Shown: positions 34,333-44,280 of the stretch, in pieces
Numbering within the stretch: position 1 is the stretch's first letter
Layout of the letters: every line of letters starts with the position of its first letter
Assembly: GCA_020310875.1 (NCBI GenBank)
Contig: CM035444.1
Location: forward strand, 24,104,772 to 24,168,771
Source of the DNA: Ceratopteris richardii
Taxonomy: Eukaryota > Streptophyta > Polypodiopsida > Polypodiales > Pteridaceae
Reading direction: 5' to 3'
Length of the DNA stretch: 64,000 nt
The notes under the pieces: model-generated
The model's input: only the letters and a program-made list of their open reading frames with translations
What the model was told of the DNA's origin: nothing
Databases searched by the model: none
Position numbers and translations under genes: made by a program

Positions 34333-35864
34333 AAATTCAATTTAGGACTAAAAAACCTTCTTTCCAAGAATCTTACAGCATTTGCAATCACTCTCCAGCC
34401 ACATGATGTTGAATCCCTCTGCAATGGCACATGAATTTGTATGTATTCAAATTGCTTTTGTTCATTCATTTTAGCAATTCCAGGAAAATTCTGATCAATA
34501 TGCATCTTGAGAAGCTTTGCAGCACTGCATTGTAAAATAAAAATCAGAATGGATGGCATGGCTCTTAAATAGAGAACAACAAAATGTATAGCAACTTACA
34601 CTTTGCAATTCCCATGTTGTGATTGAAGAGAATTGAGGAAAAGAGCTTGATATGCATTGAAGTCAACAATAATCAGACTCCAATGGCCCCTGTCAATGAG
34701 TTGCATGTAAATATACTTTCTTGAATGAAACAAATATCTTTCCAAAATGAAGATGAATACTTACTTTTCAATATATGGGTAGATAACACATTCTACCTCT
34801 TCTGTAAAATCCTGTAGAAAGGACTTGGCATCTCCATGTTTATGCAAAAAACACTGTGTCACCAAAGGATCTATAATAAATACTTTTCTTTGAACCGCTT
34901 CCTCATATTGTTGAAGAAGAACCCTACAAATCAAGAAATAAAAATTTAGTTAAGGAACTTGAAAATTAAGCAATACAAGAGCACTTTATGGCCTCTAGAT
35001 ATACCTGAGTGAAATGTTTACCACACTAACTGATATTTCAACATGAAGCTCCCTCAACATTTTGTTGTCTTCAGGTCTAATGTCAAGAAACCAATCTTTT
35101 TGCCATGGCATTGCAACATTAACTATTATCTGCCCATCACCTTTCTTAAGGAGCTCTTTATTTGCTTTCTATAACTTTTCAATCTTTGTTAAGATGACAC
35201 TTTCCTCTGTAAATAATCCCTGCTTTTTCCTCTCCTCCTCACTATTTGCTGCAGTTCTAGTTTCATGATCATGAGTGACCTTAGGGTTGATCTCTTCAAT
35301 GACAACTGTTGTTTTGGGTGCTCGAGCTAGAGGTATATTTAAAATATCAAAGAATTTTTTATCATGGTGATCAATAGGAACCATAGATTTATCAAATTTA
35401 TATCTTATTCTTGAAACAATAACATAATCCTTCGTCATTAGTGTTACCCTATGTGCATGAGCAGCACATAAATAGGCATCATTCATAAAATCAATAGCAA
35501 AGTCCTCTACAGCTTCTTGCAGGCATAGCAGTGCTTGAGTTTGCCACCTCGCATTGATAAAGGATGAGGTCTTCATCAAAGAACAGAGGTTGGCTGAGAT
35601 CTGCTTGACAACTCTCACAAATGGAAGTCTAGGGATCAACAATCCCACAGACTTTTGTGCTCTTCTAATTTCCCTCAAAGACTTTACATGGTACTTGACC
35701 CTTTTCTTTGAATGCTTGTCTGATACATTGCCTTGAACCTTCTGGGGATTTTGCTCCTGGACATTTTCTTCCTAGGCATTTTGCTCCTGGGCATTTTGTT
35801 CCTGGGCATTTTGGTCTTGACCCTCAGGGTACAACTTCCTTGTTGTCTTTTTGGTCCTAGCCAT
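34329..35864 (-). CDS. CENH3-like histone H3 fused to a Ulp1/C48-type protease
   Basis: Four exons: 35864-35005, 34923-34765, 34689-34600 and 34524-34329. All introns are GT-AG with matching phase, giving 434 codons. Residues 1-10 read MARTKKTTRK, the H3 tail start. Residues 21-45 are QEQN repeats. Residues 63-157 are an H3 fold: LREIRRAQKS, LLIPRLPFVRVVKQI, a long loop 1, RWQTQALLCLQEAVED, then LCAAHAHRVTLMTKD. LLIP, RW..AL, AxED-like VED and RVTLM.KD, plus the longer loop 1, resemble plant CENH3 more than canonical H3. After a linker, residues 341-434 form a Ulp1-type core: GHW (His342), FLNSL (Asn359 where Asp is usual), QRDSTSCGW (Gln405, Cys411). Two in-frame TAG codons (31 and 232) fit Gln codons mutated C to T. 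It faces gene 3 across a shared promoter. A nucleosome and a SUMO/ubiquitin-like role are inferred. Confidence 0.82.
35746..35820. repeat. 15-bp minisatellite coding the histone tail repeats
   Basis: Five consecutive 15-bp units of the type GCATTTTGCTCCTGG (plus strand). On the minus strand they encode QEQNA-like pentapeptides in the N-terminal tail of the histone fusion. The first TAG lies in the second unit (35772-35774). Confidence 0.9.
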
Positions 35865-35929
35865 ACTCTACACAAAATGAGAGTCTTAAGGCAAGGAATT
35901 AGGAAACTTACTCTCAAAAATTTTGATCA

Positions 35930-36521
35930 AGGACTCTTTCCACTGTCAGAGACACGACCGACCCAAGCGATAAGAGTCATCCGAAAATGCCTAGATGTCC
36001 CTGATCGCTTGCATCGGTCGTCCTTGAATTCATCATCAAATATCAATCAGTACTAGTTCAAATGTATGCTTTCCACTGTCAGAGACACGACCGATCCAAG
36101 CTATAAGAGTCATCTGTAAATGCCCGGACATCCCTAATCGATTGCATCGGTCGTCCTTGAATTCATCATCAAATATCAATCAATACTAGTTCAAATATAT
36201 CTTAGAATGCAAAATACTCAAGTATCACTTAGAAAAACATAATTTGCAAGCTATGATCAATGACTCTTTGCACTTTCAGAGACACGACCGATCCAAGTGA
36301 TAAGAGTCGTCTGTAGTTGCCTGGATGTCCCCAATCGCTTGCATCGGTCGTCCCTGAATTCATCATCAAATTTCAATATATACAAGTTCAAATATAGGTT
36401 ACAATGTATAATACTCAAGCATATAAGGACTCGATGCCATTTAAGAAACATGACCGATCCAAGCGATTAGGGTTATCCAAAAATCTCGGATGTATCGTGA
36501 TCGCTTTGATCGGTCGTGTCC
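35930..36521. repeat. Four long hairpins in the divergent promoter region
   Basis: Hairpins at 35951-36023, 36084-36155, 36281-36353 and 36447-36520. Each has a left arm like GACACGACCGATCCAAGCG and a right arm like CGCTTGCATCGGTCGT, with a loop of about 30 bases. The first three sit in direct repeats of about 130 bp (starting near 35933, 36069 and 36262) that also share TTCATCATCAAATATCAAT. They lie upstream of the histone-Ulp1 start. They could be transposase or regulator sites, or hairpin RNA sources; the sequence alone does not decide. Confidence 0.88.
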
Positions 36522-36669
36522 ATATTACCTAACGCAGAGAGCGCTCTCTATAGAAATTGTGAAGAAGCAGCTTGAAAACTTGGTGGTGATGGAACCTCGA
36601 CGCTTGGAAAGTGTTGACAAAAAAAATGAAAAAAATGAACAGGCAAGCTTAAATAGGTCCCAGAACTCA

Positions 36670-36850
36670 GTTGACCGTTGGTGCCACATGGCATGCCACG
36701 ATTGGTCCATGTCATATAACCGTTGCGAATTCCAACGTCTTTTTCCATGTGGCATGTTTTGATTGGTCCACATCATCTATCCGTTGAATCAACCACCGTA
36801 CGCTCTGCCATGTGGCACTCAATGATTGGTCCACATCATTGGACCGTTAC
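36670..36850. promoter_or_regulatory. Promoter repeats with CCAAT and CCGTT (Myb/MSA-like) motifs
   Basis: Three units of about 62 bp share CCATGTGGCA, GATTGGTCCACATCAT and CCGTT (starts near 36684, 36745 and 36808). Reversed, ATTGG is a CCAAT box. GACCGTTGG and GGACCGTTA reversed give CAACGGTC and TAACGGTCC, close to the plant M-phase activator core AACGG bound by three-repeat Myb factors. The units end just before the TATA box of gene 3 and lie between gene 3 and the histone fusion. A G2/M-phase role is inferred from motifs only. Confidence 0.55.
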
Positions 36851-36866
36851 TTCCTCCCTCCTCGCC

Positions 36867-36874
36867 TATAAATA
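36867..36874 (+). promoter_or_regulatory. TATA box of transposon gene 3
   Basis: TATAAATA, preceded by CCTCGCC and about 187 bp upstream of the chosen ATG at 37062. The leader contains a short upstream ORF starting at 36930 and one hairpin (36953-37025). Confidence 0.7.
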
Positions 36875-36952
36875 GCAACTTCCTTCACAAATTCAAATTT
36901 TGAACCTTCAGAGAATTTATCTCAGTTACATGCGTATTTTGTTTTCGTCCCC

Positions 36953-37025
36953 GACACGACCGATACAAGCGATTTTCCCCGTTTGACCTACGTTGACTCG
37001 CTGTAGTCGCTTGCATCAGTTGTGT
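36953..37025. repeat. Hairpin in the 5' leader of transposon gene 3
   Basis: Left arm GACACGACCGATACAAGCG and right arm GTCGCTTGCATCAGTTGTG, the same family as the hairpins at 35930-36521 and 44281-45028. If transcribed it would form a stable stem between cap and start codon. Confidence 0.8.
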
Positions 37026-37061
37026 TCTCCTCATAGACATACAAGAGAAGCTGCAGCTAAG

Positions 37062-40000
37062 ATGGAGGGAATGAATGAGATCCTTAGTGTCTCTCCATCA
37101 GAGAAACTTCTTGATTTCATGGTTCAAGAGGGTTTAACTGTAGATTATTTTCCTGATGCAATGACGATATTCAACCCCAAAATTGATTTTGAGAAACTCC
37201 TAGAGAAATCAAAAAGTTTTCTTAAGGATGAGTGGGAGATTTTCTTGGGGTTGATCAATGGAAAGATCCTTTCTATTTCTCAGAAACCCTATGTCCATCC
37301 TCACATCTTTGGGAAGGATCCAATAGATAGGGCAAAAATCACAAGAAAATGCAAAAGGATATCCCCTTTGCTAGGGAAGCTTGATTTATGCCCAGAGCAT
37401 GAAAAGGACTGCTGCTTGCTCCCTTTAAACATTGCCTTCTTGATATGGCTTGATCACATCTCAGTTGAAAAGGAGGAAAATGTTCATGTTGAAGACGAGC
37501 CTTTCTTAGAGCTGACACTTGAGGGAAGCTCAAAAATTATGAAAGGTGTCATGGAGATTGTTGAGGAGATCAATCTCCAAGCAGAAGAAGAGTAGGTCAA
37601 AGGTTTCGATGTGGCCACTTTTAAAGCAGAGACTGCAATAATGGAGCCAACTGAAGAAGTTCAAGTGTCTGAGAAGTCCCTACTTCTCCCAAATCTACCT
37701 TTTTACTTTATCTCTGAAAAAGATTTTATACCTCTATTTTACATTCAGGAACTTTTCAATCTAAGGGAGGACTACTGCCTTGCAGCTATAGCTGAGTCAG
37801 AAGTTGCAAGGAGATTCATCAATAAGAAAGGAGAAAGAAAAGAAGAATTTTTGCGTCTTGATTTGGATTTGTCTAATGAAGAATTCAAAGATTCATCACA
37901 AGCCTTTTCAAGATGCTTTGAGAAAGCTATCTCAGAGAAGCTGTTGGAGATAGATGTCTGCGGAAGCACGCGAACAGCACAAGGAAGAAGAAGAAGCTTG
38001 GAGCACAAACACACAATAGTGAGTGTATTACTAGAGAATGTACAAAGATAAGTAGCCCATTAGGGCAATAGGCGTATATACAAGCCGGGGGAAAAAAACC
38101 TCCTAAAGAGGGAAAAAAGTGCCCCGGCAGTCCTAATGTGTTCACACACATCACTACCTAAATATATCAACAAATCCCCCCTGGGAGTGATGCGGTGAAC
38201 AAGGAGCTGGCACTCATGTATAAGGAAGTGCCAAGCTATGTGGAAATCACTCCACAAAAGGAAGTAAGCCCAAAGCTTTGCGAAAAGCTTCAAACTTCTC
38301 CCTAGGCAGAGCCTTCGTGAAAAGGTCTGCAATGTTCTCCTGCGTGGGCACATATGCCAAGCTGATCTCCCCAGCAGAGAACCTCTCCCTGACATAGTGA
38401 TAATGCACCTCAATGTGCTTAGTGCGAGCATGGAACACAGGGTTCCTCGCAACTGCCAATGCGCTCTGACTGTCAGTGAAGATGGTGGTGGCAAAAGACT
38501 AGCCAACACCCAAATCAGCCATAAGGCGTCTGAGCCACACACACTCAACAGTCACTGTGAAAGCTGCCCTATACTCAGCCTCACAACTGGAAGTGGCCAT
38601 AGTAGGCTGCTTCTTGCTCAACCAAGATATACATGAGCTACCCAAGCATGAAGCAAAAACCACTCGTGGACACACGAGTGTCATAGCAACCAGCCCAATC
38701 TGACTCAGAAAAAGCATGCAAATCTGGCGGTAGTGATCCCCCCTTGGGATAAAACAACCCAAGTAGCCGAGTACCACTCAAGTAGTGAAAGATGCACTTA
38801 ACTGCCTTCCAATGCGTGACTCCTGGGCAATGCGTAAACCTGCTCATCTGTGAGACAGCAAACTGAATATCTGGCCGAGTAATGCATAAGTAAATCAAGC
38901 ATCCAACAGCCTGCTGATAGAGAACAGCATCAAATGCATCTCCAGCATCATGAAGACTCAATTGTAAACCTGTCTCCATAGGAGTGGCAATAGGCTTACA
39001 GTCTTCAAGGCCAAAACACTGTAATAATGTGTCAATATATGTCTTTTGACACAAAGCCATTCCACCATCAACTTGCATAAACTGAATGCCCAAATAGTGA
39101 TGCAAATGCCCCAAATCAGACATCTCAAATGAGGCATGCAAATCAGCCTTAAAATCAGCAATATGCTTCTCAATAGGACCAGTGAGCAGCATGTCGTCAA
39201 CATAGACAACAATGATCAGAAACACATCATTAGCACGCTTAACATATAAGGTGCTTTCAGTTGGACTGTTCTCAAAACCATGTGCAATCAGATAGGCATG
39301 TATCTTCTCATACCAAGCACGTGATGCTTGCTTTAAACCATATAACGCCTTTTTTAACCTGCACACCTGGTTTTCATGCCCTTTCTGCACAAAGCCACGG
39401 GGCTGAAAAACATACACTTCTTCATGCAAGTCACCATTCAGAAATGTTGTTTTAATGTCCAATTGATGTACATTCCAACCATGATGGGCTGCAAGTGCAC
39501 AAGTGCTCCGAACAGTAGTCATACGGCATGTAGGTGCAAAGGTCTCATCAAAATCAATGCCTCTTTCCTGCGCATAACCCTTTGCAACAAGCCTAGCCTT
39601 ATACCTGTCAACTGTACCATCAGGTTTACGCTTCAGCTTGTATACCCACTTAGTGCCAATGGCCTTCTTACCAGGAGGCAAGTCACATAAAGACCATGTA
39701 CCATTCTTCATTATAGCATCATATTCAGATTGCATAGCAGCCATCCAATTTTCTAAATTCTGTGCTTCATCAAAAGAAACAGGCTCATTCTCATCACCGA
39801 GGCTAGACGCAGCCATAGCATAGCAATCTGATGCAAAGGAGGCACTATGAGAGCCTGAACGAGTACGATATGACAAAGGTGCATCTAATTTGTTGTCACG
39901 CAAAGTCTGCACCAGCCATTTTGGCATAGTTTTTGCCTGCTCAATATCAGCTCTCATCAACAAGTGCATCATGTAAATCTGCATCAGAAATGGAATGATC

Positions 40001-43000
40001 TGCATCATCATATGAAACCTGCAAAGGTTGAGAAGTTGCCTCATTAGGACCAGCACTAGACTGTCCACCTGTAAAAAGAGGCATCAAAGTATCATACATG
40101 TCTTTAGAGCTAACATATGTCTCCTTACTACATGAAAGCAATGGCTGAATAGCATCTTCCACAAAGACAACATCACGGCTAACCAGAATGCGTTTAGTCT
40201 ATGGATGATACAGACGATAGCCTTTACTTTCAGAACTATACCCAACAAAAATACATTTTACTGCCTTATCATCCAATTTTCTATGATGTTGTTCAGGCAC
40301 TAGTGCATATGCCAAACAACCAAAAACCCGCACATGAGCAACAGATGGCTTGCGATCATGCCAAGCCTCATATGGAGTGATAGACTGTAGCGCTTTAGTG
40401 GGACACCTGTTAAGTACATCTGCTGCACACATGACAGCCTCAAGCCAGAAACTATGTGGTAAAGCCTGACTCTTGACCATACACCTCGCCATCTCCATGA
40501 GTGAACTGTTCTTCCGTTCAGCAACTCCATTCTGTTGAGGTGTATACGGCACTGTACACTGGTGTTTTATCCCATGTTCAGCCAGAAATGCATTAAAATC
40601 AAAAGACATATATTCCCCCCCTCGATCAGAATGGAGGGTGCCCATTTTACATGCTAACAGATTTTTAGCCAAAACCAAAAACTGTTTGAAGCACAAAAAC
40701 ACTTCGGACTTTGCCTTCAATGGATATACCCATGCATGCCTAGAAAAATCATCAATGAAAGTCACGAAGTAAAGATAGTTTCCAAAAGAAGGTGTTTGCA
40801 TAGGACCACAGACATCACTATGTACAAGCTGCAATTTCTGTGTAGCCCGAAGTGAACCATCTTTTGGAAAGGAGGAACGCTGCATTTTGCCCAAAATACA
40901 GCCTTCACATACATGTTTTCCAGGTGCCTGAAGTTTGGGCAAAGAGGACACCATTTCATATTTCTGCAGGCGTAGCAAACTAGCAAAATTCAGATGACCA
41001 AAGCGTGCATGCCAAAGCTTTGCATCTGAGATAGCCTGAGAATAATGAACTTCACATGCCGAATCATTCACAAATCTTTCATAATCTATGAGCTTATACA
41101 GCCCATGACATAAAATGCCAGAAGCAATAATAACATCGCCATTTGATAGATCATGAGCTGTACATCTGTCATCAATAAATTTCACAACCAAGCTAATCTT
41201 GGTTAATGCAGAAACTGATAACAGATTCTTCTTGATCCCTGGCACAAATAAAGCATCTGACAAGGTGAAAGAACTACCATCAGCAGTAGTCAGAATGATC
41301 TTACCAACTCCCATAATAGGATAAGAGGAGTTGTTGGCGCATGTGACAGTATTCCCTGTAGGGGCAGGCTCTAGTGAAGAGAAGAAACTACGCTGCGAGG
41401 TAATATGTTTGGTCGCCCCACTGTCAAAGTACCAAACATCTGAGTCCACTGCAGACATGCACTGCTCATGAGAAGATGGGTCAAAACTGCAAACAGTAGT
41501 AAACGCCCATTCTTCTTCCTGCACAAGATTTGCAGACTCTGTTTTTGGTGTAGAGGCCTCTGCAACAACCATTCCAGCCTCTTTCTTCTTTGCCTCTTTT
41601 GCAGCCAGTTTTGGACAGTTCTTTATGATATGATCATTCCCTTTACAGTACTTGCAAAACAATTTCTGCTTTTCTGATTTCTTCTCATCTTTATCCTGGT
41701 TCTTCGAATGTGCAACATTTGCAGATTTCTGCTTACTAGTAGAAGAGCTCCATTTTCCTTTGCCCTTCTGACTAGCTAGGAAAGCTTGATTTGCAACACG
41801 CATAATGGACCTGTTCTGCCTGGACTGATCTTCCTGCAACAGAATAAAGACTAACTCCTCAAATGATAAGGCATTCGGATTGCCTTTCATCATCAACCGA
41901 AGAGTAGAAGCAAAACTCTGATATGAATCAGGAAGACCATTCAGAACGGTCTGCACAAGTGAGCTATCTGGTATAACCTCATCAGCAGAAATCAACTGTT
42001 CCTTCAAATCTTTGATCTTTGTTAGGAAACTGTCCATAGAATCACCTTCATGCATGTGCTCACTCTCCAACTGTTTTCGAAGGTAAGCAACACGAGCCTC
42101 ATTCCTAGCTTGGTACAATGTGGTTAGTGTATCCCAAGCATCCCTACCTGTTCTGCAAGAGCGAATATGAGGAATAATGGCACGTTTGACAGACAAAGCT
42201 ATCAATGCATGTGCCTGGGCATCTCTGCCATCCCAACGAAATTGCTCTGCAGTAGGTGCAACAGAAACAGCAGCACGAATAGGAATCTGTGGAATATCAT
42301 CTTCGACACCATCTTCATCAGCTCCAGCACCTGTATTTGCAGTACCTGTAGTTGCAGGTGTAACAGGACGTCTTTCAACACCCTGCACAATGTTCCACAG
42401 TCCTTTTGCAACCAATACATGTCGCATCATATAAGCCCATAATGGGTAGTTGGTACCATCCAACTTATCCTCAACAGCCGACATACGGAATACATCACTG
42501 CTTTCAGCCATGGCCAGTGACTAAAATACCTTGATGCAGAAAATTGATTGTATCTCAAAAAGTTGAACAGAACTGCCCAGACGAGTTCTGCTAGACATGT
42601 AGCAGACTTCAAGACGCTTAAATTGGCTAACAGAAACTGGTATATACGTTTGGCACAAAAAGACAAAATAGCCAAAATTTGTGCGATTCTGAGACTACAA
42701 ACGGAGGAGTGTCGACGGCGCCCTAGATGAAGCGACTGTGAAGAGAGATGGTGGATGCAATCCAAAGATGAGTAGGTGCTGCTACAACCAGCTTCACACC
42801 AGCCAACTGAGACTTCAGAGTTGATTAGTAGACCCTTTGAGCTTCCTAAATCCACCAAAATATCAGCCAAGTACTTTGGAACATGTATCCCAAAAGTTTA
42901 AGTCAAGATAGACTAGTTGCGAAATGACTAGCTCCCAAAACTTTCTATTTTTGGACATACACCTGCTAGAAAAAATGAACAGTGCTCTCAACCTGGTAAG

Positions 43001-44228
43001 AATTTGAAAAATTCCTTTTGGTCATAGCAAATAGACTTAGCAAGCTTCCCAATCCAAGTTAAAAAACTTCATATGATGGACTGAGCACTGAGAACGAGAT
43101 TTATCAATTTCTGGAACATGCCCACCATTCTCGGGGCTCTACAGAGATAGAACAGTGAGCAGTAAAATGCAGATATCTCCTAAACTATAAATCCAATTAC
43201 CTTGAAAATTGATATGCAGAAATTAGACAGTAAGAGCTATCCAATGCATGTTAAATCACTGAAAAAGAATCAGTATAACTCGAGATATGACCTTCTGAAG
43301 GTACTACTCTGAGTGAGTATAGCAGAGAACAAAACAGAGAAGTGAATGATGATAAATGTATAAATTCATATATGATTACAACCACATTGGCAATGAATCT
43401 TTGCACAATGGGAGTAGAATGATAGAGCTATGGAGTAAGCTCTTCAATCTCTACAAAATGACATGAAGTGGTCATGTACAAGGCTTGCTAATCGCCTCTT
43501 CCTTCTTGCTCCTTTTATAGCTATTCTTGGAGGAAGTTTTGAGTTCGAATTCGAATGGCTCCACCTAAAAGTGATCCCCAAAGTTAGGAGAGATTCCCTC
43601 AGCTCTAAAATTCGTGGTTATAGGTAGTTAGGGCCACGACTTTGCTTTTACATCATGGATGAGGTAAGCCATCCTTTTCCTTTTTCTTTTTCAAATTACA
43701 AGAGATAAAAATGAACTTCTTTTACAAGAGGTGTTCACATGACTACTCATGTGACTTACAAATGAGGGTGATATCAAATATATCAAGCATGTAGGCTTGG
43801 GTAAAATGCACCAACAGCGACGACCTGCTCTGATACCAATTGTTGGAGATAGATGTCTGCGGAAGCACGCGAACAGCACAAGGAAGAAGAAGAAGCTTGG
43901 AGCACAAACACACAATAGTGAGTGTATTACTAGAGAATGTACAAAGATAAGTAGCCCATTAGGGCAATAGGCGTATATACAAGCCGGGGGAAAGAAACCT
44001 CCTAAAGAGGGAAAAAAGTGCCCCGGCAGTCCTAGTGTGTTCACACACATCACTACCTAAATATATCAACAGAAGCCAAGACTTGCTCATGAAGATTTTG
44101 ATGAGCATCAGAAGCCACTTGGAATATACTCGTTTGGGCGCGGCTATTCATTCTTGGATGTTGCTGAGGACAAAGGAACAATTTGTATTGACTCAAAAGA
44201 GCTCATCGAGGAGGAAGATGAGGTCAAG
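37062..44228 (+). CDS. Transposon gene 3, unknown protein, exon split by Copia-A
   Basis: ATG 37062 is chosen because upstream codons of the frame have no ATG and run through the hairpin. The frame reads MEGMNEILSVSPSEKLLDFM, LLEKSKSFLKDEWEIFLGLI, KCKRISPLLGKLDLCPEHEK, then EIVEEINLQAEEE and a TAG at 37593. It continues in frame (LLLPNLPFYFISEKDF, RRFINKKGERKEEFLRLDLD) to 37941. There Copia-A copy 3 interrupts. After its far target duplication the same frame resumes at 44077 (HEDFDEHQKPLGIYSFGRGY, then a Glu-rich ELIEEEDEVK) and ends at a good donor AAG|GTATGT (44228). Later exons were not identified. About 310 residues are visible, acidic overall, with no known domain. It has its own TATA box and is divergent from the histone-Ulp1 gene. 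Confidence 0.65.
37942..38172 (-). repeat. Copia-A 3' LTR of copy 3
   Basis: 231 bp, TGTTGG...CAACA. It differs from the 5' LTR by one A/G in the A-run after GGGGG and by A/G in TCCTAATGTG. Confidence 0.97.
38173..38190 (-). promoter_or_regulatory. Polypurine tract of Copia-A copy 3
   Basis: The reverse complement reads TCACTCCCAGGGGGGATT, directly before the 3' LTR. Confidence 0.85.
38247..40198 (-). pseudogene. Copia-A reverse transcriptase-RNase H, copy 3 (lightly disrupted)
   Basis: Follows gag-integrase across a TAG at 40199-40201. The linker (SRDVVFVEDA...) is open to about 39950, where a two-base deletion shifts frame. RT then runs to 38638: WVYKLKRKPDGTVDRYKARL, QLDIKTTFLNGDLHEEVYVF, ALYGLKQASRAWYEKIHAYL, and the catalytic box VVYVDDMLL. 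RNase H starts with SDWAGCYDTRVSTSGFCFML. A one-base insertion near 38640 shifts to the frame SSCISWLSKKQPTMATSSCE, then a TAG near 38499, then DSQSALAVARNPVFHARTKH and ADLFTKALPRE. The catalytic motifs are intact; the reading frame is not. Confidence 0.93.
40199..42511 (-). CDS. Copia-A gag-protease-integrase polyprotein (770 codons, open)
   Basis: Starts at ATG 42511. Residues 1-60 are the copia gag N-terminus (MAESSDVFRM, LDGTNYPLWAYMMRH). Residues 60-260 are the gag core. A CCHC zinc knuckle CKYCKGNDHIIKNC lies near residue 300. The aspartic protease motif WYFDSGATKHIT is near 370, the zinc-binding pre-integrase HARFGHLNFASL / CEGCILGK near 520-560, and the integrase core has HSDVCGP, TLHSDRGGEY and NGVAERKNSS (the D, D, E residues). 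It ends at a TAG in place of Gln after YRLYHP. Gag forms the particle, protease cuts the polyprotein, integrase inserts the cDNA. It is the best reference for the decayed copies at 1-2556, 3149-9653 and 21932-24822. Confidence 0.95.
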   Translation of the reverse strand: MAESSDVFRMSAVEDKLDGTNYPLWAYMMRHVLVAKGLWNIVQGVERRPVTPATTGTANTGAGADEDGVEDDIPQIPIRAAVSVAPTAEQFRWDGRDAQAHALIALSVKRAIIPHIRSCRTGRDAWDTLTTLYQARNEARVAYLRKQLESEHMHEGDSMDSFLTKIKDLKEQLISADEVIPDSSLVQTVLNGLPDSYQSFASTLRLMMKGNPNALSFEELVFILLQEDQSRQNRSIMRVANQAFLASQKGKGKWSSSTSKQKSANVAHSKNQDKDEKKSEKQKLFCKYCKGNDHIIKNCPKLAAKEAKKKEAGMVVAEASTPKTESANLVQEEEWAFTTVCSFDPSSHEQCMSAVDSDVWYFDSGATKHITSQRSFFSSLEPAPTGNTVTCANNSSYPIMGVGKIILTTADGSSFTLSDALFVPGIKKNLLSVSALTKISLVVKFIDDRCTAHDLSNGDVIIASGILCHGLYKLIDYERFVNDSACEVHYSQAISDAKLWHARFGHLNFASLLRLQKYEMVSSLPKLQAPGKHVCEGCILGKMQRSSFPKDGSLRATQKLQLVHSDVCGPMQTPSFGNYLYFVTFIDDFSRHAWVYPLKAKSEVFLCFKQFLVLAKNLLACKMGTLHSDRGGEYMSFDFNAFLAEHGIKHQCTVPYTPQQNGVAERKNSSLMEMARCMVKSQALPHSFWLEAVMCAADVLNRCPTKALQSITPYEAWHDRKPSVAHVRVFGCLAYALVPEQHHRKLDDKAVKCIFVGYSSESKGYRLYHP
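42512..43826 (-). other. Untranslated leader of Copia-A copy 3
   Basis: About 1.3 kb between the primer site and the gag ATG. No protein-like frame. The inner 300 bp (42512-42800) are shared with the leaders of copy 2 (near 9080-9290) and copy 4 (22200-22490), so they belong to the family. The rest is longer here than in the other copies. Confidence 0.75.
43827..43838 (-). promoter_or_regulatory. Primer binding site of Copia-A copy 3
   Basis: Reverse complement TGGTATCAGAGC, exact for the plant initiator Met-tRNA, two bases from the 5' LTR. Confidence 0.95.
43841..44071 (-). repeat. Copia-A 5' LTR of copy 3
   Basis: 231 bp, near-identical to 37942-38172. The TSD GAAGC follows at 44072-44076. 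Confidence 0.97.
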
Positions 44229-44280
44229 GTATGTTTAATATATTCTTATGTTTAATATATTCTTATTAATCTAAGCTTTT

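Larger units (their letters stand above)
37942..44071 (-). mobile_element. Copia-A LTR retrotransposon, copy 3 (complete, recent)
   Basis: A 6130-bp element with a perfect GAAGC target duplication (37937-37941 and 44072-44076). LTRs of 231 bp differ at two positions, so insertion was recent. It has a primer site for initiator Met-tRNA, a 1.3-kb leader, gag-protease-integrase in one 770-codon frame, then reverse transcriptase and RNase H broken by two TAG stops and two small frameshifts. It interrupts exon 1 of transposon gene 3. Because its pol is damaged it may have moved using another copy's proteins, or decayed quickly. Confidence 0.97.

Noticed and set aside
34329..35864. Reading the histone gene as the host's own CENH3 gene
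   Set aside because: It lies between transposon ends in a nest of retrotransposons, is fused to a protease domain, and has two stops. A host CENH3 ends shortly after the histone fold.
42167..42442. Plus-strand ORFs over the Copia-A gag (42167-42442, 42177-42434)
   Set aside because: They are opposite-strand shadows of the gag coding sequence.
38638..42511. Copia-A copy 3 as a fully coding, autonomous element
   Set aside because: TAG stops at 40199 and near 38499 and frameshifts near 39950 and 38640 break pol.
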